64,000 nucleotides of DNA from Syntrophobacteraceae bacterium (GTDB lineage: Bacteria; Desulfobacterota; Syntrophobacteria; Syntrophobacterales; Syntrophobacteraceae). The translations under genes were made by a program, and so were the position numbers. Positions 15,601-24,362 of the stretch are shown piece after piece. Location of the stretch: contig JARLHO010000003.1 of the NCBI GenBank assembly GCA_031292215.1, forward strand, positions 1 to 64,000. Reading direction: 5' to 3'. Under the pieces are notes generated by a model. That model was not told the origin of the DNA. It saw only the letters and a list, made by a program, of their open reading frames with translations, and did no database searches. Each line of letters opens with the position of its first letter. Position 1 is the stretch's first letter.

Positions 15601-15616
15601 GGCAATGGACGTGCCA
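15601..15616 (-). promoter_or_regulatory. Sigma-54 (-24/-12) promoter of the Usp-TauE operon
   Basis: On the minus strand the sequence reads TGGCACG-TCCA-TTGCC. It matches the -24/-12 consensus TGGCACG-N4-TTGCW in all but the last base. Transcription would begin near 15590, just before the Usp gene. Enhancer-like dyads lie about 90 and 130 bp upstream. Confidence 0.85.
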
Positions 15617-15684
15617 AGCGGGCAAAAGCCTTGACGATGTTCGTTTACTTGCGGTCGCGGACGTCATATAATTGAGCGGCTGGA

Positions 15685-15715
15685 AAGTGGTTGTTTCAAA
15701 ATGAAACGACCACTT
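15685..15715. promoter_or_regulatory. Enhancer-like dyad UAS1 for a sigma-54 activator
   Basis: A 31-nt palindrome: outer arms AAGTGG / CCACTT, inner arms TTGTTTCA / TGAAACGA, and a 3-nt centre. Thirteen of fourteen arm positions pair. The TGTTTCA-N3-TGAAAC core is of the kind bound by NtrC-family regulators. Its centre is about 87 bp upstream of the -24 element at 15613. Confidence 0.75.
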
Positions 15716-15731
15716 GTCTCGGGTCGCCGTT

Positions 15732-15752
15732 GCGTCTCACTTTGAAACATGC
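15732..15752. promoter_or_regulatory. Second, weaker enhancer-like dyad UAS2
   Basis: GTCTCA-CTT-TGAAAC repeats the core of the dyad at 15685-15715 with the same 3-nt centre and one imperfect arm. Centre-to-centre spacing from the first dyad is about 42 bp, four helical turns, as expected for cooperative activator binding on one face of the DNA. Confidence 0.6.
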
Positions 15753-15817
15753 CCCTCGAGACGCCTTTTGGCACACCTTCCGGTGTGCGTGACAACTTGC
15801 CTTGCGGGGAGAAGTTC

Positions 15818-17347
15818 ATGAGCGAGCCCAGCCATTTTCTACCGCTTCCGCGTCTTCTGAAAACTCAGCCGCTCAGGTGGTTGCTCGGGTCGGTAAAGGG
15901 ACAAATACTCGCTCTTTTCCTGGTGACCTCCATCTCGGCTTCCGTACTGACGCTTATGGACTATCGGGACCTTTCGATGTTAAAGCGCCGCCTTCTGCTG
16001 GAAGACCGCTACCACGACCTTCTAGATAATGTACTTGAAGTGCGCAGATACGAAAAGAATTACCTTCTCTACAAAGACCGCTCGAACCTGGTGGAGGGGG
16101 GACATTACCTGGCTAAGATCGAGCCTCTTGTTTTGAACCTGTCGGGTGACATGGTGGAGATCACCAGCCGGAAGACGTTTGAAGAGTTCCATGACGTCGT
16201 GGTTGGTTACGCGAAAACCCACAGGGTCTATCAGGCGAGTGCCGCCCCCCCCGGCGACGGCGCGCTCATGCGCCGCCAGGGCAGGGAGTTGACCGATTTC
16301 GCGACTATGTTTTTGCGGGCCAAGCAGAAGGAAACCCGAAAGGCCATCGAAAACGTTTTGCTTCTGCCCTTCGCCTTCCTCGGGGTTTTTTTCCTGCTCA
16401 TGCTCCTGGTGATGAGGCTGGTCTCCCTGGGTCTGCTGCGTCCTTTAAAGAGGCTCCAGACCATTATCCGGGACGTGGCCACAGGCGACTACAACCCCGG
16501 CGGCTACGAGGGGTTTCAAACAGAAGAGATGCACGGGCTGATAGAAGCCTTCGACAGGATGGCCCGGGAACTCGCAGTCAACCAGGAGCACCTGCTGCAG
16601 GCAGGAAAAATGGCGGCCTTGGGCACGTTTACGGCGGGCATAGCCCATGAGCTCAATAACCCTCTAAACAACATTTCGCTTACCGCCGAGACCTACCTGG
16701 AAGAATACGGCGACCGGATGGACGATGAAGGTCGGGAGTTGATAGGAGATGTTCTCGCGCAATCCGAGAGGGCGTGCGATATCGTGAAAAACCTTCTGGA
16801 CTTCTCGCGCACCCGGCAAAGGATTAGAACGAGCGTCGACGCCTCGGAAATCGTGCGCAGCACGGTGTCGCTGGTTAAAAACCAGGCAGCGCTCTCCGGG
16901 GTAAAGCTAGACATTCGCCTCCCCGAGGGGTTGCCGCCGGTGCGGGGAAGCTTACGAAGCCTGCAGCAGGTCTTCTCCAATCTTTTGATAAACGCGGTGC
17001 AGGCAATGGCCGGCGGGGGCACCCTAACGGTTGATGTAAAAGATGAGCCCCCCGACTCTTTGCGGTTTGACATCCGGGATACCGGCATGGGTATGGACCC
17101 CGAAACGGTGGGGCGCATCTTTGAGCCCTTTTTTACCACAAAGGAAGCGGGCAAGGGGACAGGTCTTGGGCTGGCCGTTGTCTATTCCATCGTAAAAAGG
17201 CACGGGGGCAGCATCGGGGTCAAAAGCGAAATCGGCGCCGGAACTGTTTTCACCGTTCTTCTGCCGGTTGCCGAAACGGAGGGGGAACCGGCCGGGCCGG
17301 AACAGGAAAGAAGCGAAAATGCAGCACATGCGGGTGGCAATAGTTGA
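15818..17347 (+). CDS. Membrane sensor histidine kinase (HAMP-HisKA-HATPase)
   Basis: 509 residues from ATG 15818, preferred over 15749 because a GGGGAGA site lies 6 nt upstream and the earlier ATG falls in the second enhancer dyad. A first membrane helix is near residues 30-50, followed by a sensor region of about 120 residues rich in charged helices, a second helix (LLLPFAFLGVFFLLMLLVM), a HAMP linker, the phosphoacceptor histidine in GIAHELNNPL and the ATPase motifs N (LLINAVQA), G1 (DTGMGMD) and G2 (GTGLGLAVVYSI). It overlaps the downstream regulator by 29 nt, so the two form a cognate pair. The signal is unknown. Confidence 0.92.
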   Translation: MSEPSHFLPLPRLLKTQPLRWLLGSVKGQILALFLVTSISASVLTLMDYRDLSMLKRRLLLEDRYHDLLDNVLEVRRYEKNYLLYKDRSNLVEGGHYLAKIEPLVLNLSGDMVEITSRKTFEEFHDVVVGYAKTHRVYQASAAPPGDGALMRRQGRELTDFATMFLRAKQKETRKAIENVLLLPFAFLGVFFLLMLLVMRLVSLGLLRPLKRLQTIIRDVATGDYNPGGYEGFQTEEMHGLIEAFDRMARELAVNQEHLLQAGKMAALGTFTAGIAHELNNPLNNISLTAETYLEEYGDRMDDEGRELIGDVLAQSERACDIVKNLLDFSRTRQRIRTSVDASEIVRSTVSLVKNQAALSGVKLDIRLPEGLPPVRGSLRSLQQVFSNLLINAVQAMAGGGTLTVDVKDEPPDSLRFDIRDTGMGMDPETVGRIFEPFFTTKEAGKGTGLGLAVVYSIVKRHGGSIGVKSEIGAGTVFTVLLPVAETEGEPAGPEQERSENAAHAGGNS

Positions 17348-18677
17348 CGACGAGGTTGTCGTTTGCCGCAGGTTGAGCCTGGCCCTTTCCAAGGACGGCC
17401 TGGAGGTCGAAGCGTTTACCAACGGGCAGCCGTATCTGGAGCGGATGCGTGAGGCCCCGTTCGACGTTGTGTTCTGCGATCTGAACCTCCCGGACATCAA
17501 CGGAATGGATATTCTTGCACGGATCAAGGCGTTTCGAAATGAAACGGAAGTGATCATCATAACGGGACAGGGGAGCATAGACAGCGCCGTTTACGCCATA
17601 AAGGAAGGCGCCTTCAATTATGTCGCCAAGCCTTTGAAGCTAAACGAGATCCGAGCATTGTGCCGGAGCGCGCTCGCCAGGGCCGGCCTGTGCAGGGCAA
17701 ACCCCTCGCTTTGCGCAGGGCTAAAAGGCGCCGACGATCTGGGGGCGATCGGGCTGAGCGCGATCGTTGGGACAAGCCCGGCTGTCAGAAAGATTTTCTC
17801 GATGGTCCAAAAGATCGCCCCGGTTGACTGCAATATCTTGCTGCAGGGGGCAAGCGGGACGGGCAAGGCATTGGTTGCCAGGGCGATCCACGAGCTTAGT
17901 CCCAGGAAAAATCATCCCTTCGTCTGCTTTAACTGCGGGGGCTTTACCGATGAGCTGATCGCAAGCGAGCTTTTCGGCTACGAAAAGGGCGCTTTCACCG
18001 GCGCTACGGCAGCCAAGATCGGTTTGCTCGAATCGGCCTCCAAGGGCACGGTATTTTTAGACGAGGTCGGAGAAATGCCGCCGGCCATGCAGGTGAAGCT
18101 CCTCCACGTCATTCAGGACAGGCGCATACTTCGCGTGGGCTCGGTTCGCCCCCTGGATCTCGACATCCGCATCATCGCCGCCACCAACCGGGACTTAAAA
18201 CATGAAGTGGGGCTTCGAAACTTCCGAGAAGACCTGTTCTACCGGCTAAACGTCGTTAGCATCAACTTGCCGGCGCTAAGCGAGCGGGGTAAAGACATTC
18301 CGCTCCTGGTCGATCATTTCATCGAAAAATACAGCCTTGCTTTTCGAAAAAAAGTGACCGCCATAGAGCCCCAGGCGCTAAATATTCTTATGAGTTATAC
18401 ATTCCCTGGAAATATCAGGGAGCTTGAAAACATCATCGAAAGGGCGGTCGCTCTAACCGACTGCGATCAGATACGGCAAAGCGATCTGCCCCGGGACATC
18501 CAGAGTCTTGAGTTCGACACGGTGGAAGGCGAGGGGCTGCTGCCGCTTGCCGAGTTCGAAAAGCGCTATATCGGCAAAGTGCTCGAGCGGACCGGCTACA
18601 ACAAGGGTTTGGCAGCCAAGCTGCTCGACATTCCGCGCACTACGCTCTGGCGAAAGCTAAAGGAATACAATCTTTAA
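17319..18677 (+). CDS. NtrC-family sigma-54 response regulator
   Basis: 452 residues from ATG 17319 (AGGAAAG upstream). The receiver has DD in AIVDDE and the phosphoacceptor in VVFCDLNLPD. The AAA+ domain has Walker A GASGTGKAL, an intact sigma-54 contact loop GAFTGA, Walker B VFLDEVGE and the arginine finger region FREDLFYRL. A Fis-type helix-turn-helix ends the protein (NKGLAAKLLDIPRTTLWRKL). Encoded directly after its kinase. The sigma-54 promoter and dyads in front of the divergent TauE operon are the obvious target, and autoregulation is possible. Confidence 0.94.
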   Translation: MQHMRVAIVDDEVVVCRRLSLALSKDGLEVEAFTNGQPYLERMREAPFDVVFCDLNLPDINGMDILARIKAFRNETEVIIITGQGSIDSAVYAIKEGAFNYVAKPLKLNEIRALCRSALARAGLCRANPSLCAGLKGADDLGAIGLSAIVGTSPAVRKIFSMVQKIAPVDCNILLQGASGTGKALVARAIHELSPRKNHPFVCFNCGGFTDELIASELFGYEKGAFTGATAAKIGLLESASKGTVFLDEVGEMPPAMQVKLLHVIQDRRILRVGSVRPLDLDIRIIAATNRDLKHEVGLRNFREDLFYRLNVVSINLPALSERGKDIPLLVDHFIEKYSLAFRKKVTAIEPQALNILMSYTFPGNIRELENIIERAVALTDCDQIRQSDLPRDIQSLEFDTVEGEGLLPLAEFEKRYIGKVLERTGYNKGLAAKLLDIPRTTLWRKLKEYNL

Positions 18678-18682
18678 ACAAA

Positions 18683-18882
18683 GAAGCGGGAAGCGGGAAG
18701 CGGGAAGCGGGAAGCGGGAAGCAGGAAGCAGGAAGCGGGAAGCAGGAAGCGGGAAGCAGGAAGCGGGAAGCAGGAAGCGGGAAGCGGGGAGCGGGAAGCA
18801 GGAAGCGGGGAGCGGGAAGCGGGGAGCGGGGAGCGGGAGACGGGGAGCGGGAGACGGGGAGCGGGAGACGGGAGACGGGAAG
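18683..18882. repeat. Heptanucleotide tandem repeat (GAAGCGG-type)
   Basis: About 200 bases made of roughly 28 tandem 7-nt units. Units are mostly GAAGCGG and GAAGCAG on the left and shift to GGAGCGG and GAGACGG on the right. It lies between the sigma-54 regulator stop and serA. The reverse strand has an open frame rich in Pro, Ala, Ser and Arg that I regard as a by-product. Strand slippage could change its length between strains. Confidence 0.9.
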
Positions 18883-18952
18883 AAAACTTGCCTCGAACAT
18901 TTCCATTGTTTCGGGTGCTCCGAAGAAAAAATAGAGACTGGGGTGACTAGAG

Positions 18953-20539
18953 ATGTTTAAGATTCTCATTTGCGATGGGCTGGATGATAGCGGTTTGGCC
19001 ATTTTGCGCGCGGCCGAAGGAATCGAGATAGACATGCCGGGCGGGCTTTCGGCGGATCAAATCAAGGAGGTCCTTCCCGGCTTCGACGCCATGATCGTGC
19101 GCAGCAGGACCAAGGTCACCTCCGATTTGATCGAGGGGGCCACAAGGCTCAAGGTCATCGGCCGGGCCGGGACCGGGGTGGACAATATCGATGTGGAGGC
19201 CGCGGCCGAACGGGGCATCCTGGTCATGAACACGCCGGGGGCAAACGCCATGGCGGCGGCCGAACATACTCTTGCGATGATGCTCTCGCTTGCGCGCCAC
19301 ATCCCTCAGGCCACCGAGTCCATGCGGCGCGGGCTGTGGGAGAAAAAAAAGTTTCTCGGCGCCGAGCTCTATCACCAAACGCTGGGAATCCTGGGGCTTG
19401 GAAGAATAGGCTCGTTAGTCGCCGAGCGCGCTCTGGCGATGAAGATGCGAGTCCTTGCCTTCGACCCGCACATCGCGCCGGAGGCGGCCAAAGCGCTTGG
19501 CGTCGACTACGTTTGTTTGGACGAGCTCCTTGGGGCATCGGATTTTATTACCCTGCACACGTCTTTAACCGATGAAACCCGCAGGCTGCTAAACCGGGAG
19601 ACGCTGGCGAAAACAAAGCCGGGCGTAAGGATCATAAATTGCGCGCGCGGGGGTCTAATAGACGAGGAAGCTCTTTTCGAGCTTCTTTCCACAGGCCACG
19701 CAGCCGGGGCGGCCCTCGATGTTTTCGAAAAAGAGCCCCCTGCGGGAAGCTCGCTTCTTGGAATGGAAAACGTAATTTTTACCCCTCACCTGGGGGCCTC
19801 GAGCCGGCAGGCGCAGGAAAACGTATCCCTTGCCATCGCCTCCCAGATCCTCGATTACCTCCAGCGCGGCCTGATACGAAACGCGGTGAATTTTCCGTCG
19901 ATAAGCCTCAAAGACTACGAAAGGCTAAAGCCCTACCTGCTTCTTGCCGAAAGGCTCGGAAGGCTTCAGGGGCAGCTTTGCAGGCCGGTGCTGGAGATCC
20001 GCGTAACCTACGGGGGGGCCGATCTTGTCGATGTTTCAACCCAACCCCTTACCCAGAGCGTGATAAAAGGGCTGCTCGATCCGATCCTGGCCGAAAAGGT
20101 AAACCTCATAAACGCGCCGGTTTTGCTAAAACAGCGCCAGATAGAGCTTACCTCCTCGACAACCTCCCAGTCGAGGGGCTATACGGGGGAGATTACGGTT
20201 ACTGCCGTTGGACCGGGAAACATGAAATTTACGGCCACCGGGGCTGTTTTTTTAGGGCGGGAAGTCCGCCTGGTCCGTTTAAACGACTACATGCTGGAGG
20301 CCGGGCTGGAAGGGATAAACCTCATCGTCCAAAACTACGACAAACCGGGGACCATCGGACACATTGGCACGACGCTCGGAAAATTTAACGTAAATATTGC
20401 CAACATGCACCTGGCCAGGAGCAGCGCGGAAAAAAGAGCCCTGGCCATAATAAAGCTGGACCGCGAAGCTCCCCGCGAGGTCCTGGAAGCTTTGCTGTCT
20501 CATCCCAACATTATTTCCGCCCAGCAGGTGAAACTGTGA
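18953..20539 (+). CDS. serA: D-3-phosphoglycerate dehydrogenase
   Basis: 528 residues, the long three-domain form. It oxidises 3-phosphoglycerate with NAD as the first step of serine synthesis. The NAD-binding loop is GILGLGRIGSLVAERA (near residue 145), the catalytic arginine and glutamate lie in NCARGGLIDEEAL and DVFEKEPP, and the histidine is in FTPHLGASS. Residues about 320-450 form the intervening regulatory domain and 455-528 the ACT domain (NYDKPGTIGHIG), which binds serine for feedback control. The gene follows the heptamer repeat. Confidence 0.96.
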   Translation: MFKILICDGLDDSGLAILRAAEGIEIDMPGGLSADQIKEVLPGFDAMIVRSRTKVTSDLIEGATRLKVIGRAGTGVDNIDVEAAAERGILVMNTPGANAMAAAEHTLAMMLSLARHIPQATESMRRGLWEKKKFLGAELYHQTLGILGLGRIGSLVAERALAMKMRVLAFDPHIAPEAAKALGVDYVCLDELLGASDFITLHTSLTDETRRLLNRETLAKTKPGVRIINCARGGLIDEEALFELLSTGHAAGAALDVFEKEPPAGSSLLGMENVIFTPHLGASSRQAQENVSLAIASQILDYLQRGLIRNAVNFPSISLKDYERLKPYLLLAERLGRLQGQLCRPVLEIRVTYGGADLVDVSTQPLTQSVIKGLLDPILAEKVNLINAPVLLKQRQIELTSSTTSQSRGYTGEITVTAVGPGNMKFTATGAVFLGREVRLVRLNDYMLEAGLEGINLIVQNYDKPGTIGHIGTTLGKFNVNIANMHLARSSAEKRALAIIKLDREAPREVLEALLSHPNIISAQQVKL

Positions 20540-20705
20540 ACATTATGGAGAAGGAATCGAGAAGCGGGAGGCGGGTTTTTCCCCCGTTGCCCCGCAGCCG
20601 ATCGAAGAGTGAAAATTGACAGTGAACGGTGAGCGGTCGGTGAACGCAGAGCAAGAAAAATCCGAGGGCAGGCCCGCCGAAGCTGCGCACCCCGAGCAGG
20701 CGGCG

Positions 20706-22622
20706 ATGGAAAAGTATTTTGGTCCCCGGGGAGTCCTGGCTTCCAAGGTCGAGGGCTTTGAGCCCCGCGCCGGCCAGATCGAGATGGCCCGGGCGGTCTT
20801 TGAAGCCTTCCGGTCGCGCGCCACTCTCATGGCGGAGGCCGGCACCGGCACGGGCAAAACCTGGGCATATCTTGTCCCGGCGATGCTTTGCCGCAAAAAG
20901 GTGGTGGTGTCAACGGGCACCAAGACTCTCCAGGACCAGATACTGGATCACGACATCCCGTTTCTTAAGAAAAACATCGATTCCAAACTCAAGGTCGTCT
21001 GCCTCAAGGGGCGAAGAAATTATCTTTGCAGGCGACGCTTCCTGGAGTTTTGCTATCAGCCCACGATTTGGGCCAAGGATGAAGCCACACTTTTCCGACG
21101 GTTCCAGAAATGGGCGGCGACTTCCAATTCCGGCGACCGTTCGGAAATACATTGGCTGCCCGATAACTTTCGCGCCTGGAACGATGTGTGTTCGAGTTCG
21201 GAATACTGCCTCGGGCGCCAGTGCCCGGAATTTTCGCGCTGCCACCTGACGCGGGTAAGACTTGATGCGGCCCGGGCCGATATCGTGGTGGTAAATCATC
21301 ACCTGTTTTTCGCCGACATGGCGCTTCGCATAAAAGGTCTGGATGGAGTCATCCCGGAATACGAAGCTGTCGTTTTCGACGAGGCCCACCAGTTGGAAGA
21401 TGTCGCCGGCGAATACTTTGGCCTCAACTTCAGCAGCTTCGCCCTGAGCCAGCTTTCCCGGGACATCCTCAAAGGGTGCGGGGGCGGCAAAAATCAGGAT
21501 TCGAGCGCGGTCCAGGCCGTGGGCAGGCAGCTCGAGGTCTTGAGCCGTCTTTTTGTCTCCGGCCTCGCCCAACCGGGCAGAGGGGCCGGCCGTTTGCGCT
21601 TTGACCCCCGAAGGGCCGCTAACGATTTCGACGCCACGTGCGCTCAGATTGTCCACGCCCTGGGCGAGTTGCCCGCCATGGTCAAGCCTTTTGAGGAAAA
21701 GGATGAAAATCTCGCCTGCGCCGGAAGGCGGGCGGGCGAGCTCTCCACGGCTCTTACTTCGCTTCTCGAGCAAAAGGACCAGTCGCTTGTCTACTGGCAG
21801 GAGGCCACCCAGCAGGGGGTTTTCCTCCGGGCGACACCCATCGCGATCGGACCGATCCTCTCCGAGCTTCTCTTTGCCACCGTCTCCTCGGTAGTGATGA
21901 CCTCCGCCACGCTTTCGGTGGCCGGGGCTTTTGATTTTGTGCGAAACTCCCTCGGGGTTCCGGCAAAGGGTCGCGAGTTGTTGGTGCCCTCTCCTTTCGA
22001 ATACGGGCGCCAGGCCATAGCGTACATACCCGTGCGGTTTCCGGCGCCAAACGAGGCGTCGTTTTGCGCCCGAATGGCCGAAGAGGCCGCCGAAATTATC
22101 GAAAAGACCCGCGGGCGAACGCTTTTGCTCTTTACCAGCTACAAAAATATGCACGAGGTCCACAAAATACTGGAGGGCAAGATTTCTTTTCCGCTTCTCG
22201 TCCAGGGGCAGAAGACCAAGCGAGCGCTTCTCCAGGAGTTTAAAGACCGGGTGGAGTCGGTCCTTTGCGCCACAAGTTCTTTCTGGCAGGGCATCGATGT
22301 GCCGGGGGAAGCGCTAAGTTGCGTGATTATCGACAAATTGCCATTCGAAGTTCCCGACGATCCGGTGACCGCCTCAAGGCTTGAGCGCATCGCCGGGCAG
22401 GGTGGCAACGGTTTCTATGACTACCAGGTGCCAAGGGCCGCCATCCAGTTGAAACAGGGAATCGGCCGGCTCATTCGCTCCTCGGGAGACCGCGGGGTTA
22501 TCGCTGTTTTCGACATCCGGATGATGACCAAAAGCTACGGCCAGGTTTTTGTCAAAAGCCTGCCGCCCTGCCCGATTGTCCACCATCTCGATCAAATCGA
22601 CACCTTCTGGAAGGGCTCGTAA
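20706..22622 (+). CDS. DinG/YoaA-type ATP-dependent DNA helicase with iron-sulfur cluster
   Basis: 638 residues from ATG 20706; an in-frame TTG at 20616 would add 30 poorly structured residues. Motif I AEAGTGTGKTWAYLVP, DEAH box VVFDEAHQLED and motif VI GIGRLIRSSGD identify an XPD-like superfamily 2 helicase. Cysteines in RNYLCRRRF, CSSSEYCLGRQCPEFSRC are placed as in the 4Fe-4S domain of DinG and XPD, which unwind 5' to 3' at forks and R-loops. It stands between serA and a Usp gene, apparently monocistronic. Confidence 0.9.
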   Translation: MEKYFGPRGVLASKVEGFEPRAGQIEMARAVFEAFRSRATLMAEAGTGTGKTWAYLVPAMLCRKKVVVSTGTKTLQDQILDHDIPFLKKNIDSKLKVVCLKGRRNYLCRRRFLEFCYQPTIWAKDEATLFRRFQKWAATSNSGDRSEIHWLPDNFRAWNDVCSSSEYCLGRQCPEFSRCHLTRVRLDAARADIVVVNHHLFFADMALRIKGLDGVIPEYEAVVFDEAHQLEDVAGEYFGLNFSSFALSQLSRDILKGCGGGKNQDSSAVQAVGRQLEVLSRLFVSGLAQPGRGAGRLRFDPRRAANDFDATCAQIVHALGELPAMVKPFEEKDENLACAGRRAGELSTALTSLLEQKDQSLVYWQEATQQGVFLRATPIAIGPILSELLFATVSSVVMTSATLSVAGAFDFVRNSLGVPAKGRELLVPSPFEYGRQAIAYIPVRFPAPNEASFCARMAEEAAEIIEKTRGRTLLLFTSYKNMHEVHKILEGKISFPLLVQGQKTKRALLQEFKDRVESVLCATSSFWQGIDVPGEALSCVIIDKLPFEVPDDPVTASRLERIAGQGGNGFYDYQVPRAAIQLKQGIGRLIRSSGDRGVIAVFDIRMMTKSYGQVFVKSLPPCPIVHHLDQIDTFWKGS

Positions 22623-22714
22623 CTGCTTAGATTGAGAAGTAGGGGAGGCAACCTGTTTTCGCCGTTTTCTGCCTAAACGTTTGGCTGTTCATCGTGAAGT
22701 AAAGGGGGAAGGCT

Positions 22715-23665
22715 ATGCAGAAAGTGCTTATCGCAGCAGATGGAACTCAAAAAGGGCTCGAGATGGTGTCGGTGCTGGGCCGGCTGCTAAAGGAAAAAAA
22801 AGATGTGAAGGTTTTGCTCTTTCACTGCGTCCAGCAGGTTTCGGCCCTGCTTCCCGAAGATCTTTGCATGGATGTGGTGGATAGCTGCAGGCTGTCCTAC
22901 GATTCGCAGGAAAGATTGGGGCAGGCGGTTCTAAAGGCCTCCGCGGCCCGGTTGAGCGAGGCGGGTTTCCCGGAGCAAAACGTGGAGCTTCGCCTGAAGA
23001 TCGAAAGCGTGGACCCTGCCGGGGACATAATCGCGCAGGCAGATATCGAGGGGATCCGCACGGTAGCCGTAGGCAGGCGGGGAAGACGCCAGGTCGAGGC
23101 GCTGTTGCTTGGAAGCGTTTCCGCCAAGGTGGCCCAATCTGCGGGCGATAAGGTCGTATGGGTCGTTGACCCGCCCGTAAACGATTCCATGAATGTGCTG
23201 ATCGCCATGGAAGGAACGCCTGAGGCCCGGGCGCTCTCCGACTATGCGGCCGAGTTTTTCGCGGGCTCTCCCGGGTTTAGCTATTCCTTCATTCACGTTA
23301 TCCCCCCTCTGCCTCCGGAATTTTGGGACGACGGTCACATACTAAACGATTCCGAGCAGGAAAAGAGGCGAGCCCGGATTGAAAAATGGAAGGCGGATTG
23401 GACCGGCGGAGTCGAGCGGTGCATGTCGCAGGGGCGAAACATTTTTGCCGAGCACGGCGCCGACCCGCAGAAGGTCCAGACCCTGATTCTTCCGACACGC
23501 GAGGGCATCGCGCGCGATCTGCTAACGGAAATCGAGGCGCACAAATTCCGCATCGTGGTGATGGGCAGGAAAAGCTTTCGGGAAAAAAAGCCCTTCGCGC
23601 TGGGAAGCCATGCCGCAAAGATTCTCCAAAATTCGAAGGGAGTCATTCTCTGTCTGGTGAGCTAG
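22715..23665 (+). CDS. Tandem universal stress protein (two Usp domains)
   Basis: 316 residues: domain 1 at about 1-150 (start KVLIAADGTQKGLEMV, end GRRGRRQVEALLLGSVSAKV) and domain 2 at about 160-316 (start NVLIAMEGTPEARAL, end VMGRKSFREKKPFALGSHAAKIL). Each end resembles the G-2x-G-9x-G(S) nucleotide-binding motif of ATP-binding Usp proteins, degenerate in domain 1. Double Usp proteins act in stress and energy sensing. The gene stands alone and is followed by a hairpin terminator at 23704. Confidence 0.88.
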   Translation: MQKVLIAADGTQKGLEMVSVLGRLLKEKKDVKVLLFHCVQQVSALLPEDLCMDVVDSCRLSYDSQERLGQAVLKASAARLSEAGFPEQNVELRLKIESVDPAGDIIAQADIEGIRTVAVGRRGRRQVEALLLGSVSAKVAQSAGDKVVWVVDPPVNDSMNVLIAMEGTPEARALSDYAAEFFAGSPGFSYSFIHVIPPLPPEFWDDGHILNDSEQEKRRARIEKWKADWTGGVERCMSQGRNIFAEHGADPQKVQTLILPTREGIARDLLTEIEAHKFRIVVMGRKSFREKKPFALGSHAAKILQNSKGVILCLVS

Positions 23666-23703
23666 GCCTTCCCCGGTACAACTCGGGACGCGCATTTTTA
23701 GAG

Positions 23704-23740
23704 ACCAGGGCTGCCGAGGGTGTCCGCAGCCTTGGTTTCA
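23704..23740 (+). terminator. Terminator after the tandem Usp gene
   Basis: An 11-bp stem, ACCAGGGCTGC (23704-23714) with GCAGCCTTGGT (23726-23736), one G-T pair, an 11-nt loop and a following TTTCA. It is a plausible intrinsic terminator 40 nt after the Usp stop. Confidence 0.6.
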
Positions 23741-23878
23741 TCCAACCTCCGGCCTGTCTTTCGAAGCCGCCTCAGGTCAAATTCACTCTGATCATGAGTT
23801 AGCCAAACATATTTTGCAAACCGGGGACCGGTAATAATCACGCCCGTCGGCGCTCCTTTTTACCGGACCGCAAAAAAA

Positions 23879-23930
23879 TTGAACTACACTCCGAAAACTG
23901 CTATATGTCAAAGGCATCTCCACGACATAT
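23879..23930 (+). promoter_or_regulatory. Promoter with operator-like dyad before the Vsr-methylase-endonuclease genes
   Basis: TTGAAC (23879-23884), a 17-nt spacer and TATATG (23902-23907) form a good sigma-70 promoter. A dyad with perfect 7-nt arms, ATATGTC (23903-23909) and GACATAT (23924-23930), overlaps the -10 element and the start region. A repressor bound there would block transcription. Autoregulation by the methylase or another protein is possible. Confidence 0.55.
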
Positions 23931-23939
23931 TGAGGGTAC

Positions 23940-24362
23940 ATGGATAGGCTTACCACCGAGCAGAGAAGCGAAAGAATGAGTTGCGTGCGCGGTAAGGACA
24001 CCAAGCCGGAAATGTTGGTGCGCCGCCTGGTCCATGGGCAAGGTTACCGATACCGGCTTCACGCAAGGGACATTCCGGGTTGTCCGGACATTGTCTTCTC
24101 TAAACGCAAGAAGGCCATTTTCGTTCATGGTTGCTACTGGCGCCGTCATCGGGGCTGCCCTTTGGCCCGTATGCCAAAATCCCGGATCGCGTTCTGGGAG
24201 AGCAAATTAAATGGTAATAGGGAGCGTGATATTTTGAATCTGCAGAGGCTGACCGAAATGGGCTGGGAATGCCTCGTCGTTTGGGAATGTGAACTGAAGG
24301 ATAAAAAGGCCTTACAGGACCGAACAATGGTCTTCTTGGAGGGTAACGGTGCGGTCGCTTGA
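23940..24362 (+). CDS. vsr: Very short patch repair endonuclease
   Basis: 140 residues. Vsr nicks 5' of a T in T:G mismatches created by deamination of 5-methylcytosine and so protects cytosine-methylated sites. The family hallmarks are present: MSCVRGKDTKPEMLVRR near residue 13, GCPDIVF with the catalytic aspartate near residue 50, and the histidine/cysteine zinc-site segment FVHGCYWRRHRGC. The end overlaps the methylase start by 14 nt. Vsr genes are habitually linked to C5-methylase genes, as here. Confidence 0.96.
   Translation: MDRLTTEQRSERMSCVRGKDTKPEMLVRRLVHGQGYRYRLHARDIPGCPDIVFSKRKKAIFVHGCYWRRHRGCPLARMPKSRIAFWESKLNGNRERDILNLQRLTEMGWECLVVWECELKDKKALQDRTMVFLEGNGAVA

Noticed and set aside
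15765-15800. Sigma-54 promoter for the histidine kinase on the plus strand
   Set aside because: TGGCAC is present near 15769 but no TTGC follows at the required distance, so the element is incomplete.
15749-15817. Longer N-terminus for the histidine kinase starting at ATG 15749
   Set aside because: That ATG lies inside the second enhancer dyad and lacks a ribosome site; ATG 15818 has GGGGAGA at good spacing.
18683-18882. CRISPR-like periodic sequence
   Set aside because: Units are seven bases with no spacers between them, so it is a simple tandem repeat and not a CRISPR array.
18640-19035. A minus-strand ORF encoding Pro-Ala-Ser-Arg-Phe repeats
   Set aside because: It is only the translation of the heptamer tandem repeat; no start signal or flanking domain supports a gene.
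19639-20388. A 249-codon plus-strand ORF inside serA
   Set aside because: Out of frame with serA, Arg/Pro/Gly-rich composition typical of a shifted frame in GC-rich coding DNA.
20910-22163. A 417-codon minus-strand ORF inside the DinG-type helicase
   Set aside because: Antisense to a gene with complete helicase motifs; low-complexity charged composition without a family resemblance.
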